Source of the DNA: Chrysopilus asiliformis
Lineage: Eukaryota; Arthropoda; Insecta; Diptera; Rhagionidae
Direction of reading: 5' to 3'
Assembly (NCBI GenBank): GCA_964034945.1
Contig: OZ035962.1
Span: 20,927,530-20,991,529, forward strand
Length of the DNA stretch: 64,000 bases
This document shows, piece by piece, positions 43,097-53,361 of this stretch. A program made the translations under genes and the position numbers. A model generated the notes under the pieces. That model searched no databases, was not told the DNA's origin, and was given only the letters and a program-made list of their open reading frames with translations. Numbering within the stretch: the first letter of the stretch is position 1; every line of letters begins with the position of its first letter.

Positions 43097-43627
43097 TTCG
43101 TTTTTCCGTGAAAACATCTTCTCCACCGATTTCGAAACTCAACGCTTGTAAATTTTGACCATTTTCTCTGAAGTTTGACCATTTCTCTGAAATTTTCAGT
43201 AAGGAGCTCCAAGCAACTAAAATTCGCGCTCAGAGAAGCATTCCCAAAAATTGACCTTTACCGGATTTTTTGGGTCGCCAAAATGGAGCGCTAAATAACA
43301 TACCTCAAAGACGAGGCGTTCAAAAACCAGAACGTTCACAAACAAAAAGATTAATTATTATATAGCTTAAAAAAATGTTTAAATCCCTAAATCTTAATCA
43401 GGATTGGTGATTTCTTAAGGTGCCGGTCCACATGAGAGTAAACACGCGAGTAACTCTCAAAAACTCTCGAGAGTCACTCGCAGGAGGTTGTCCATTTGAA
43501 AATAAATTTCGGCGATTTTTCTATCGCGAGCTCTCGGCGAGTTTTTAGCGGAAAGCACCTTCTCAAGAACTCTCCAGACCCTGTCCATTTGCGAGTAATG
43601 CACGACTGAAAGTGGAAAGTAATCGAA

Positions 43628-43894
43628 ATGTCATCGCACTACAGGAATGTTGCAGCAGCTGTGATTATCCTAATTAATAATAAGAGACAAACAAAATCAG
43701 CCAAAAAAAAGTGCTGGGTTAAGTCCTGGATTCAAAGGAGAAATCTTTTGGGTGCCGGAAAAAGTCTAATAAGAGAATTGCAAATTGGAGACGCACAACA
43801 ATTTAGAAATTTTTGTAGGTTAACAAGTTCGGAAATAGAGTTTTTAATTAAAATTGTCGGACCGGTTGTCATCAAAAAAAAACTACAAAAATGA
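43628..43894 (+). pseudogene. PIF/Harbinger transposase N-terminal fragment
   Basis: An 88-codon frame contains KCWVKSWIQRRNLLGAGKSL, IRELQIGDAQQFRNFCRLTS and EIEFLIKIVGPVVIKK. This matches the N-terminal region typical of Harbinger/HARBI1-type transposases (WVRPW..RR, REL..D...F.NF.R, F..LL..V.P.I.K). The frame is lost in an A-run near 43873-43886: shifting frame there gives KMRE, the expected continuation. After that the DDE catalytic region is absent, removed by an internal deletion. The ATG at 43628 is the natural-looking start. Confidence 0.8.
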
Positions 43895-43998
43895 GAGAAC
43901 GGTCTTCGTCATATTTAACATTCCACAGAATTTCGTTCATTTCATACAGTTCGATTAACTTTTTAATCTCCTCCGGTGACCAATATCTTGATTTTTTT
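43889..43998 (-). pseudogene. MADF-domain protein remnant
   Basis: The minus strand reads KKSRYWSPEEIKKLIELYEM, NEILWNVKYDEDRSL. WSxEEIxxLIxLYExxxxLWN is the start of a MADF (Myb-like) DNA-binding domain, found in the accessory protein of PIF/Harbinger elements. A TGA lies one codon before the first KK, and the rest of the domain is missing. It overlaps the end of the transposase remnant on the opposite strand, which fits an internal deletion that joined two convergent genes. Confidence 0.7.
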
Positions 43999-44134
43999 CA
44001 CATCTTGCTTTGGCGAGTTCTCGAGAGCTACTAGCGAAATTCAAACGCGTTCGTATCTGGCGAGCTACTCTCCGAGAGTTCAGTGGGTGCGTGTCGACTA
44101 GAGAGTAGAATCACTTTTGACAGCTCGCAGAAAC

Positions 44135-44483
44135 TAGAGAGCCTTTAACCTAGAGAGTGGCCATGCTACCTTAATAGACTGTGCTACTGAGTAGGACAGT
44201 CTATTAACTCCAATTAGAACAGTCTATTAGGTCAGTTAGAACAGCTTTTTTCCAGATTAGAACAGTCTTTAAACAATTTTTCAATTTATCAAAACAGCTA
44301 TGAGTTTCCAAATTTTTTTAATACCTCAGACATGAGTTTTTTACTTATAATAACCGATTTAAGTTATTTTCGCAATTATTTATAACAATGAATCAAATGT
44401 TTAAAGTTTTTCGCGCTCGTTTTTCAGCTCGGCGGCCATTTTTAGATGTCCCGATGGCCACTCTCTAGGTTATAGGCTCTCTA
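44135..44483. mobile_element. hAT-type MITE nested in the Harbinger element
   Basis: The ends TAGAGAGCCTTTAACCTAGA and the inverse of TCTAGGTTATAGGCTCTCTA pair with one difference. GCAGAAAC is duplicated exactly outside both ends (44127-44134 and 44484-44491). An 8-bp duplication indicates hAT-type transposition. TAATAGACTG/AGTCTATTA motifs recur at 44172-44275. Confidence 0.88.
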
Positions 44484-44608
44484 GCAGAAACTAGCTCGCG
44501 AGTTTCTGCGAGCGACTCTCAGAGACGTGTCCATTTGCGAGTAGCTGCTATCGAGAAATCTCGAGAGGTTCTCGCCGGCATTTACTCTCATGTGGACGGG
44601 CACCTTAA

Positions 44609-45339
44609 GACAATTGGGTGAAAATTGTTTTGTAATTAAATGTAAATAACACTTCTAAATATTTCACGGTCAAGGATTTCGGATAAAGGTCATTTCGAAT
44701 TATTCTTTCGCTATTTATTACAATTTGTACACCTTCAAAAATATAATCATCGCTAAGCCTTTTATGATTGTTAATATTTGTTTGTATATATTTAGCGCTT
44801 CAGTTTTACAAGTGTGTTTTTATTTTCATTGATAAGTTGCGTGTTTCAGCTGATTGCAAATAGCTAAAAATAGAAACAAACCAAAGTAAATATTTGTCAA
44901 ATTGATGAATTGATATACATTTAAAAAAGACAAGCGAGATATATCTTTGCGGCACGCTAATGGGAATTTTCGAATATTTTATAAAACAGTTTAATCGAAG
45001 TTTATTTACAATAGATAGTACCTACTCAAAACTTTTACTTCTACTTACACTAGTTGGTTTTTGTTTGGAATTCATTACATATATTTAAAAAAAACTGAAA
45101 CATGAAAGTTTTTTACACTGATTTCACTCTGCAGTGCAATTGAATAATATTGATTGAATAACAAAAAAGGAACACAAACTTTATATAAACTGATTTTACA
45201 GGAGATCATTTTTTTCAAATGTATTGCAAAATCTTATCAGTATGGAACTTTGACTATTAGTGTCAACTTGGATCAATTACAAATAGAAATCTCAGATTCG
45301 GCAGTGGGTGATTGAAATTTAGGACATTTTAATATTTTT
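44609..45339. other. AT-rich interval, nothing recognised
   Basis: No supported gene, terminal repeats or arrays. Confidence 0.4.
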
Positions 45340-45440
45340 TTTAAAAGGAAAAAAAATTTAGGGCTCTGTGTATCAGTATTGCTTTATGCTTTTATCTAGC
45401 TTTTATTTGTGATACACAAGACCCAAAAAATGATTTTTCT
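45340..45440. repeat. Palindromic element, GCTCTGTGTATCA core, copy 3
   Basis: TTTAGGGCTCTGTGTATCAG and TGATACACAAGACCCAAAAA are inverted arms, with TGCTTTATGCTTTTATC between them as in the copies at 37.3 and 41.1 kb. Confidence 0.65.
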
Positions 45441-45453
45441 TTTACTTTTTACT

Positions 45454-45500
45454 ACACTGAGAAAAAATGACCGATTTTCGTTTACTCGAGAGAGTCAAAC
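45454..45500. repeat. Solitary CACTG-type terminus
   Basis: CACTGAGAAAAAATGACCGA follows TA and resembles the left ends at 48492 and 58606. I could not find a matching right end, so this may be a truncated element; TCTCTCTGCC/CTCTCTC motifs follow. Confidence 0.4.
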
Positions 45501-45714
45501 TTGCTCTCTGCCAGCCAAATTTTCTCTCTCCCCATCAAAGTTTATCGCTGTGGACCATGCATATTCTCCGCAGGAGTTAACTAAAAAACGAGTGGCTCTT
45601 AAAAAAAAGGAACTTTTGGCTAAAAAAGACAAATGTTTTTTCTTTTATTTCTGAAGTTTGCCTGCTCAAGGTAAACTGATAAAATTTGTATGGCACTAAG
45701 AGTTAAACTATGCA

Positions 45715-45845
45715 TGCCCGCATGCGTGTATTATTATTAAAATATAATGTTCTGCTTAGTCTATTTTAACCGTAAAAATTCTGGGATTTAAAAAGTTTAA
45801 GTTGAACATAAGTTTCTATGATTTGTTGGTGCAAGCGGAACTCAG
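45715..45845. repeat. Small TIR element, copy 2 of 35.4-kb family
   Basis: Shares the ordered blocks listed for 35397-35527 and ends GGTGCAAGCGGAACTC. The left end, GCCCGCATGCGTG, is diverged. Confidence 0.5.
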
Positions 45846-47610
45846 TAGTACGTCACCTGATTCTTGATTTGTGCCATACGCCATTTTTCTGATTTCGAGA
45901 AAATCGACTTTAAGGTTTGGAAGATTATTGTGAAAAACTAGCCGAAAAATGCTTGTATCAAAATTAATGTTGTCATCTGTAGTATAGTTAAGTTTATTAT
46001 TCAGTCTGTCGCTAGTATTAAAAAAATGTTTTAAACGACTTTTTTCATATGACCAATTTTGTTGGAACCCAGACATCATTTTCCCTCTATAAGTCGGATT
46101 TTTTCTTAACTGTCGCAAAAAACTTTTATAGAATCTTGTGATCCTCAGTTTCGTTTCAATCCCATCAATCTCAGCAATAAGTTTATGAGGGTTGGGTTTA
46201 TTAGTCTTCGGAGAAAAGGGTTAGCGTTGAGCTTGAATCCAATATGACTAATAGGCATGATGAGTTACAAAAAAAAAACCCCCTAAACCTGAAAAAAGGC
46301 AGATTCATTGGAAGTTGTTTTGATTTTTATTGCCAGATAGGAAAATAACTTCATCACCCAAGTGGCGACAAGTTAACTTGATTGAGGTAGATACATTTAT
46401 AGCTGTTGACGCTTGTACACTACCTGAGCGAAAAGAGAGATCAATGTCGCCAGCTAATGTCAACCATTTCATTTCTCTTGTTTTACGATGTTTTTTTTAT
46501 ATATTTCCGCCGCACAATCCCAGGAAGATGGAAAACAAACTTTTTGGCGATTCTTAGGATTAAGCCATAGGACCTCCACCAATTCTAGGTGGAATAAATG
46601 AAAAAAAGACAGCTTGACGTTATTACTTTTTCTTAGACTGCTAATATTAACTGAATAGTCGAATCATTTATCATGTGTGATAGTATTGTTGCAACACACG
46701 AATCTTTAATATTTATGTGTGTCGAATGTATGTTCAACTATTGATCTATTCTTGGGTGAAAATTTGTTTTTTTTTTGACACATACATACATATAAACTAC
46801 ATCGTTTGCGCGGCTGGCATGTAATAAATACATACATTTTGTATACGCGAGCGAGTATATCGATATTTTAGCATTCTTGATGCTTGCAAATTCAATTTAT
46901 TGTGACGCTGTTTATATTGTGTCAAGTGTGGGACGCGCAATTTGTTTGATTTGAAAACATGTTTTCAATGTACAAAACAAAACTTAACGACAATTGCTAT
47001 TACTTCCCATGGAATTCGTATTCTGATAACACCAAGTAATAGCAATTTTACAAACGATTCCATTTGACAGCAGCATGCATACACCAATATAATTCCTATA
47101 CAGAGCTTGAATTGAAAGTTAATTCTAGAATTTATATAGAAGATGCGCTACCAAACAAGAGAATATCTTTGAAATGGTTTAAGTAGCAAACAGCTAGACA
47201 GCAATCTTTACTGGAATGTAACTTTAAGAAATAAACACAATTACGTTTACTTCATCTAAAACTATTTTCCAGGAAAATCGCATAAGTTTTCTATTTCTTG
47301 TGACTTTTATACGATAATCCAAAAAATACCATTTGCGAATTCTTTGCCACTCAAAAGCTCAGGGATGTTTCGTGTTTGTTTTCAAGTATTATGCTGTCAA
47401 ATTCTGGAGTATTAAAATTATTTTTCTTTTCTATGTGGTGATATTTTAACCTCTGGCTTCAATGATGGCTAGATCTTGATCCCCTAAAAACATTCAAATA
47501 AATGAAGGAAATCTATGGTAATAGTTAGGTATCTTATTTAAAGCTAAGCGATTAAGTAGTTTAGAATTTTTAAGAAGGCAATGCACTAGTTGTCCATTTT
47601 ACCGAAAGCC
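45846..47610. other. Interval without recognised gene
   Basis: AT-rich. A hairpin-like pair AATTGCTATTACTTCC and CAAGTAATAGCAATT lies at 46992-47055. The frames at 45816-46118 and 46330-46557 lack recognisable domains. Confidence 0.35.
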
Positions 47611-47655
47611 ACGATTTTTGAACATCCACCGTACTCGCCTGATCTAGCCAAATGT
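47611..47655 (+). pseudogene. Tiny mariner transposase relic
   Basis: Fifteen codons read TIFEHPPYSPDLAKC. EHPPYSPDLAPC is the highly conserved segment carrying the third catalytic Asp of mariner (DD34D) transposases. Upstream and downstream are unrelated, so this is a short leftover next to a mini-me fragment. Confidence 0.6.
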
Positions 47656-47659
47656 GGGG

Positions 47660-48010
47660 GAGCAAGTATCAATTAGTGTGCCGGCGGTAATAAATTCCAT
47701 ACAAAAAATCGTCAAGTTGAACCCCCGCCCAAATAAGGGAAGAATGGAGCCTGTCTTTCTTTTCTCCCCCATACAAATAGAAAAAGCTTTTGCGATTTTT
47801 TTCGAAAATTACTCATTTAGAAAAATGGTAATTTGTTATGTTTACCTGCAATCTTTGGAGAAATAGATTTTTTTTTTGCATATTCTTAAAGTTCTCGACT
47901 TTTATCTCTCAAAAGATTGAGTTGATCAGATGTTTTGCCGAAGTTCTGCCGCTTTAAAGTCATGTGTGCAGTCTAATTTGGAAGATTTACGACATAACTT
48001 TAACCGTGAT
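47660..48010 (-). mobile_element. Mini-me interior fragment
   Basis: CCATACAAAAAATCGTCAAG, TTTTCTCCCCCATACAAATA, TTGCGATTTTTTTCGAAAAT resemble the interior segments of the mini-me subfamily at 13.9, 26.8 and 55.3 kb. Neither the array nor the termini are present. Confidence 0.45.
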
Positions 48011-48084
48011 TTTCGCAAAACCATGTTTTCAAAATCAGTAATAGGATTACGTTCTGATTTCAATTTTTCAAGTGATTTTATGAG

Positions 48085-48130
48085 TAACTAGCTTGCATAT
48101 CCGTCGTTGCCGGATTAAGTTTTTTGTATA
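48085..48130. repeat. Fragment of the GCTTGCATACCCGTCGTTGCC repeat
   Basis: ACTAGCTTGCATATCCGTCG-TTGCCGGATTAAGTTTT matches the start of the larger copy at 49864. Confidence 0.65.
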
Positions 48131-48491
48131 AGTTTTAGAATACGAAGAAAACCAGAAAGAACGTAAAAACTTCTGAGAAAAATCTTATTCTTGCGGGACT
48201 CTCCGTTGCGAATTAGTCTAACAACAGATTCGTGATCAGCGACCCCAAAAACCCTCGAGTGAAACTTTTCAGCCACGAGCGGGATTCATGGCGAAAATCG
48301 CGGTTTAAAAACACCCAAAATCCTTTACCCCCCGTTTACCCCCTTAGCAGTAAAATTTCGGAAAACCCCGCCTTAGTGAGCGCCTACGTGATGGTTGAGA
48401 CATACTGTGACAGTTTCAAGTTTCTAGCTTCAGGGGTTTGGGCTGGGCGTTGTTGAGTCAGTCAATCAGGTTAAACGATTTTATATATATA

Positions 48492-49305
48492 CACTCAGAG
48501 AAAAATATACTAAAATCAAAAAGAAATGCTCTAGATTTTAGTAATTTGTTGTTTGCGTACGAGCTAAACAAGTTCATACTAAAAATAAAAACCACATTCT
48601 TTTTAATTCTAGTGATAGCCCTTTTAAAATCTAGTGTTTATTTCTTTAAATTTAAAAGACGAGATTTTTAATTCTAAAAGATTTACACTAATTTTAAAAG
48701 AAAACCTTTTTGAATTTAAAAAGCTTCACTGAGGGGAAAAAATATAATCTTCTTTTTTCATGGTTTTACGATAGTAATAGTAGATTTTTACCAATTTCCC
48801 AATTGCATTTTTTACTTTTTACAGTATTTATAAATTATAAATATTTTCTTACGTATTAATTAAATGTTGAAAAACTCCTCATTACCGCGATTCGAACCCG
48901 AGATCCCTAGGTTTGAAGGTTTGAGGTCCACTCGCCAACGCATACGGCCACCGAAGTAAAATAACGAAGCGAGTCTAAACATGAATGGTTTCTATCTCGC
49001 TTGAAAGAATGCATTTAAATTTTAAAATTCACTTGTTTAAATTTAAAAAGGTCATTTTTGAATCAAAAAGAAAGATTTTAAATTTAAACATTTTGGTTTT
49101 TTAATTCTAGTAGGGGCAATTTTAAATTTAAACATTTTGGGGTTTTTAAATCTAAAAACAAGCTTTTTAATTTAAAATCATGTGTTACTAAATAATAAAA
49201 TTTTCTGCTGATTCTAGGATATTTCTTTTTAAATCAAACAAGTAACTAGATTTTTAGATCTAGGGTGGAAATTGTTTAATTTTAAAATGTTCATTTCTCT
49301 CAGTG
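48492..49305. mobile_element. CACTC-ended TIR element with tRNA-like core
   Basis: The ends CACTCAGAGAAAAATATA and ATTTCTCTCAGTG are inverted, and TA flanks both (48490-48491 and 49306-49307). The outer thirds are filled with TTTAAATTTAAA, TTTTAATTCTAG and CTAGATTTTAG motifs. The centre (about 48750-48960) holds a tRNA-like segment and an AT-rich block that is collinear, inverted, with 59300-59500. No ORF has a domain. Confidence 0.8.
48880..48953 (-). other. tRNA-like sequence with A- and B-box motifs
   Basis: On the minus strand TGGCGAGTGG (48937-48928) fits a pol III A box and GGTTCGAATC (48898-48889) a B box, about 30 bp apart, in a 74-nt tRNA-sized segment with TTCAAACCTAGG-like anticodon-arm sequence. 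T-arm pairing is imperfect, so it is a derived tRNA-like module rather than a clear tRNA gene. Confidence 0.6.
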
Positions 49306-49307
49306 TA

Positions 49308-49863
49308 GATACTAGGTATGCAAGAAATTTAAAAACATAACTAAATTTTCGATGACGTGAAAAATGATTATTTAGGTGAATAATATTTAGCAAATGCTTT
49401 TACCAGGAATTTATCAGGTTTCAGCACAAAATTTATATGGAATTTGTGTACTAAAAGGCACCAATCTGCTAGTAAAAGCATTTGCTAGATTTTATTCACT
49501 CGGCCCAATGCTCCAATCGACTCAGGAGTACTCAGGAAATATTTTTTTAGGCAGGAATAAGACGTCGAATTTTTTTATGAATTCAATTACTTTATACGTA
49601 CAACATACATACATAGTAAAAATTTACGAACATGACGTTTTTTACACCTTAAGCTAAACAAATCCCTCCTTAACTAAATATTATTATAGCATTATTTTAC
49701 CTAATTCTTTTTTGATTGTATCTCGCAATGAATTATGAAAATAGTATTGTATTTTTATCAAGCCTAAGAAAACGATGTCTAAATTCGTGTAAAATTTTTC
49801 AAAACAATTAAAATATCATGTAAATATTGTGATATTCGAATACTTTATGCGATAAATATTTAG
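49308..49863. other. Interval without recognised gene
   Basis: AAATGCTTTTACCAGGAATTT and TAGTAAAAGCATTTGCTAGA (49393-49492) form an imperfect inverted pair. Otherwise nothing supported. Confidence 0.4.
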
Positions 49864-50335
49864 TACTAGCTTGCATACCCGTCGTTGCCGGATCAAGTTT
49901 TTCAAATTTTTTTTTTGATGGTCTATGTTGGAGCTAAAGTTCAGGCCAATCGGCTCGGTAGTTTCCCTGCGAAAGGGTAACATAGAGGAAGAGCTAAATT
50001 TCGAGACCCCCTCCCCTTACTCCCCCACCTCTCGGGCTACTTTTTAATGGGTCTATGTTGGGGCTGGACCCCAGACGAACATCTATGCCAAATTTCAGGC
50101 CAATCGGTGCAGTAGTTTCCCCACGAAAGAGTAACATAGCGGAAAAACTAAGTTTCGAAATCACTACTTCCTCCCCTTCTCGCCCCACCCCTCGCGCTAC
50201 TTTTCCGTATGCCTATGTTGGAACCAGAACTACCACATACACTCATGCCAAATTTCAAGTCAATCGGTTCAGCCGTTTTTGCGTGAAAGAGGAACAAACA
50301 GACAGACACCAACTCATTTTTATATACAGGTGGCA
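49864..50335 (+). repeat. Dispersed repeat with CCAAATTTCAGGCCAATCGG units
   Basis: The segment starts TAGCTTGCATACCCGTCGTT and contains three degenerate units of about 150-160 bp, each with CTATGTTGG.., CCAAATTTCAGGCCAATCGG, a GTAGTTTCC/CCGTTTTTGCG block and TAACATAG. It ends GAACAAACAGACAGACACCA and TTTTTATATACAGG. Such AATTTC..CAATCGGTTCAG tails are widespread in insect genomes; I did not assign a family. Confidence 0.7.
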
Positions 50336-51242
50336 ACAACACGATAATCAACTTTTCGTTGAAAATGACAGTTCAAAAAAAATCCCATCTACACTAACTT
50401 TCGCCGATCCCAACGACTATCCAATAAAATCATAGCACTATTTAACTCAAACTGATTGCTTATAATTTTGTCCAAAAGACGATTAAATTATTTATTCATT
50501 TGCCACACTACACATAATTTTACTACAAGTTCATTATCAGATAAATTCCTTTACAAACCTTCGAGTCGGTGTGTATGAAAATTATATGCTAAACTCCTCC
50601 ACCCCTTAGTTTATAATGCTTGGCTACCATCTAGGGTGCAATCAATAATTTTCACTTCAATGCGGCATTATTATTGTATAAATAGTTTCGTGTTTAACTG
50701 CAACGCCGTGTCATAGGGTGACGACCACCACTAACGACAAGCAACCCATCCGATATAATCAGTGATTTTCTTCATAGCCGGTAATCACAGACGCGTGTAC
50801 TTCATACACGTATGCAGGTAGGTTTTTAGAATTGACGTTGAGTCGTAACGTTCAATTAATTTTACTGTTTATGTTTTGAATAAGTAAATCAAATTAGGGG
50901 CGAAAAACAAATTTTCAATATAATATAGGCACTAGGATATCGTATCAAGCGCCCAAATGTGATAAATGCTATCACAATATGTGGACATTGGACAATTAAA
51001 AACAAATCGAAACGTGTCAAGTCGATGACGCAAAATCGGAATTGATTTTCATGTAGTCATATCTATTTATTAAGGTATAAGAGGCGTGATTGTTAAGTAT
51101 CATAAAAAATGGTCGGTTAAAGTGTCCAATAAATAGCGGTTAACAGTGACAAATTCTGTGATAAAATAGTACAAGTGCAAAGCTTAAATCCCCAAGCTGT
51201 AACAAAGTGTCAGGAAACACAACATAGATAGTTGTTTGTCAA
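50336..51242. other. Mostly unique interval, no gene recognised
   Basis: Less AT-rich around 50500-50800, without a supportable exon or repeat. Confidence 0.35.
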
Positions 51243-51807
51243 AACGAGATAAAAACATAACAAAAGCTATAATTGCCAATCTGGCAATCATTGGAGACCC
51301 GTATGGTGATATTCGTATCAAAATTCGAACAGTTGTACCAAAATTCCACTTTGAAGTCAAACTTTCCAATAAGAATTTTTAAAATTTATTCCAATCGGAT
51401 TTTCATGTATGGGAGTTTTATGTAGAATCGTATCCTAAACAACTTTTGTTCTTGCACTTTTTTGATAAGATGCATCGTTTTTAAGATATTAGTAAAATAC
51501 GATTTTATTCGTATGGGGGGTACCCCCCCTAATGGTCAATTTTTGCCCATTAACGAACTTTACGAAAAACGGATCTGCGCAAAATTTCAAGTCTCTAGCT
51601 CAATCCGTGCGCCCGCAATCCGCGCCACAGACAGACAGACAGACGGACAGACAGACAGACAGACGGACGGACATGCAGAAATTAATTATTTTTATCATTC
51701 TAAACACACTGGTGTAATTCATTTTTGTGTGTGATGACGGGATCTTGGCGTTACAAACGGTAAGGCAAAGTTAATATACCCTTTGGTTTCACCATACGGG
51801 TATAAAA
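51243..51807 (+). mobile_element. Best full-length mini-me-like element
   Basis: It starts AACATAACAAAAGCTATAAT and has ACCCGTATGGTGATA, ATGTATGGGAGTTTTATGTA, a GGGGGGTACCCCCC palindrome (51516-51529), TTTCAAGTCTCTAGCTCAAT, GCGCCCGCAATCCGCGCC, a GACA/GACG array (51628-51672), CATGCAGAAATTAATTATTT, CATTCTAAACACACTGGTGT, a GTTACAAACGGTAAGG core and the terminus TTTCACCATACGGGTATAAA. This copy defines the consensus order used for the others. The inverse core GTTTGTAACGCCAAG resembles the mini-me core of Drosophila. Confidence 0.82.
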
Positions 51808-52387
51808 AGCAACCGAAAACCTTTTAGGTTGTTCATGTATTCGTTTGCTTTACTCTGCGAATCTACATAGCTTAACCCTTTAGTAAACTTCGTAATTAAT
51901 TCGCCAGGTGGACAGATTCAACAAATTATAGAAAAGAGATAGATGTCTGTCCATAAAATGTCTATAAGATTTTGTCCATAAGATTTTTCCAGAATCATGC
52001 CAATCGCAGTTGCGAAAAGGGGAACAAAAAATACCCGTTTACATATTTTAAAGTAGGTACACGATAGAAGATAGTAGATAACATTAACCTTTGCACTCCA
52101 CACCAAATATTAAACACTTAGTATGTCACCGTATAGGTCACAGTGGACTACAAAATTTGAAAATACAAAATGGTGATAAATATTATTCCCTTCAATTCAT
52201 CTCATAGCTTAAACCACCGAAAACCCGTTAGTTTTCGAGAGAATCGAAAAAAAACTTTTTTTTTTTTGGATACCCTGATCCAGGTTTGAGATATCGAGTC
52301 CTAGTAAAAGACAAAAGTGTGAAAAATTTTACAGTTTTCAACTTTTGTCATACATCCGGTACTTCGACACACATCAAAGAACTTCCA
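51808..52387. other. Interval without recognised gene
   Basis: 52195-52320 resembles 12890-13160 (CCGTTAGTTTTCGAGAGAA; GTTTGAGATATCGAG). No supported gene. Confidence 0.4.
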
Positions 52388-53361
52388 CACACTGTAATCC
52401 AAACGCCTTTTCACAGTAAATTTCCCACCGAAAATTTTTTTACTGTTTTTTTACTGTTTTTTTTTTACTGATTTTTTTACTGTTTTCCTAGTAAAATTTA
52501 CTGAGTGACGATAAAATTTACTGAGTAACGGTAAAAAATTACTGAAACACAGTAAAATTAACCGAGTATACACAACGCTACTCAAAAAAAAAACCCAAAT
52601 CGCTAACCAGATGAGTTCAAACCTGTGTAATTGAATGACATACTGCACACAGCGCTACTCACTAACTTTACGCTATCATTAACTAGTGACGCTATCACTA
52701 ACTAGTTAGTGAGGCGTTAGAGGAAACTCAACCTGTGGAATCGAAAGTGACTTAAGTTACCAATTTCTCATGGGATTGAATATGTCAACGTTGTTGTCTT
52801 GTTATTTTCCTCTGTTATAGTGGGAAAGTATTGTTTTCATGACGGAGACCGATTCTAGAACAGGGGCAGATAGAAACTTTCTGGTCAGTACGAAATGCGT
52901 TTCAGGCAAAATTATGTCAGTCGGTCGGTCTATCAGTCTGTCGGTCTGCCCGTTTTACGTATCTTAAATAACTCGAGAACGCATTGAGCTAGCGACTTGA
53001 ACTTTTTGGAAATGAGTTTTACGAAAATCTTAGTTTCCCATCAGTTTTTGGTAAAGTCACATTAACTACAACGGGTATCTACCATACAATTTTGTTAAAA
53101 AAAAATTTTGTTTTGATTTTTCGCAAAATATGCGCTTTTGAGAAAAAATAGATATAACCAAATTAATAAAAGAAAATGAAATTTTCAGCATTTTTCCCTT
53201 TAACGATTCTTACGTATCTTGAACGGATCTCGAGATATTTGAAAAAATATTGTTTTTTTACATATTACTTCCAAAATTTGCAGATCAGTAAAATTTACTG
53301 TACCTACTTCATCGTGGTTGCCTTTTTACTACGCTTCCAGTAAAATCTGGTTTAGAGTGTA
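52388..53361. mobile_element. Probable TIR element with CAGTAAAATTTACTG motifs
   Basis: CACTGTAATCCAAACGCC on the left and GGTTTAGAGTG on the right form a diverged inverted pair; TA follows the right end. TTTTTTTACTG, CAGTAAAATTTACTGAGTAA and GGTAAAAAATTACTGAAACA recur at 52425-52560 and again at 53287-53350. The middle (52900-53290) looks like an old mini-me relative with a GTCG/GTCT run. Ends are less certain than for the other elements of the class. Confidence 0.5.

Larger units (their letters stand above)
43419..44604. mobile_element. Decayed two-gene PIF/Harbinger element
   Basis: The termini GGTGCCGGTCCACATGAGAGTA (as GGTGCCGGTCCACATGAGAG) and the inverse of TACTCTCATGTGGACGGGCA-CC match with one difference. 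TTAA lies on both sides (43415-43418 and 44605-44608), compatible with the TTA/TAA target of Harbinger. Inside are a transposase N-terminal remnant (+) and a MADF remnant (-), the two-protein make-up known for PIF/Harbinger. CTCGAGAGT/ACTCTCGAG motifs are reiterated near both ends. A hAT MITE is nested at 44135-44483. Confidence 0.88.

Noticed and set aside
42921..43151. Plus-strand 76-codon frame (MLTDFSARCVFINPHLF) and its near twin at 37923-38198 minus
   Set aside because: Both are antisense shadows of the Tc1 transposase relics; their similarity reflects the shared DNA, not a conserved gene.
48880..48953. Functional tRNA gene
   Set aside because: The B and A boxes are present but the T-arm and acceptor pairing are poor, and the segment is part of a mobile element, so it was called tRNA-like only.
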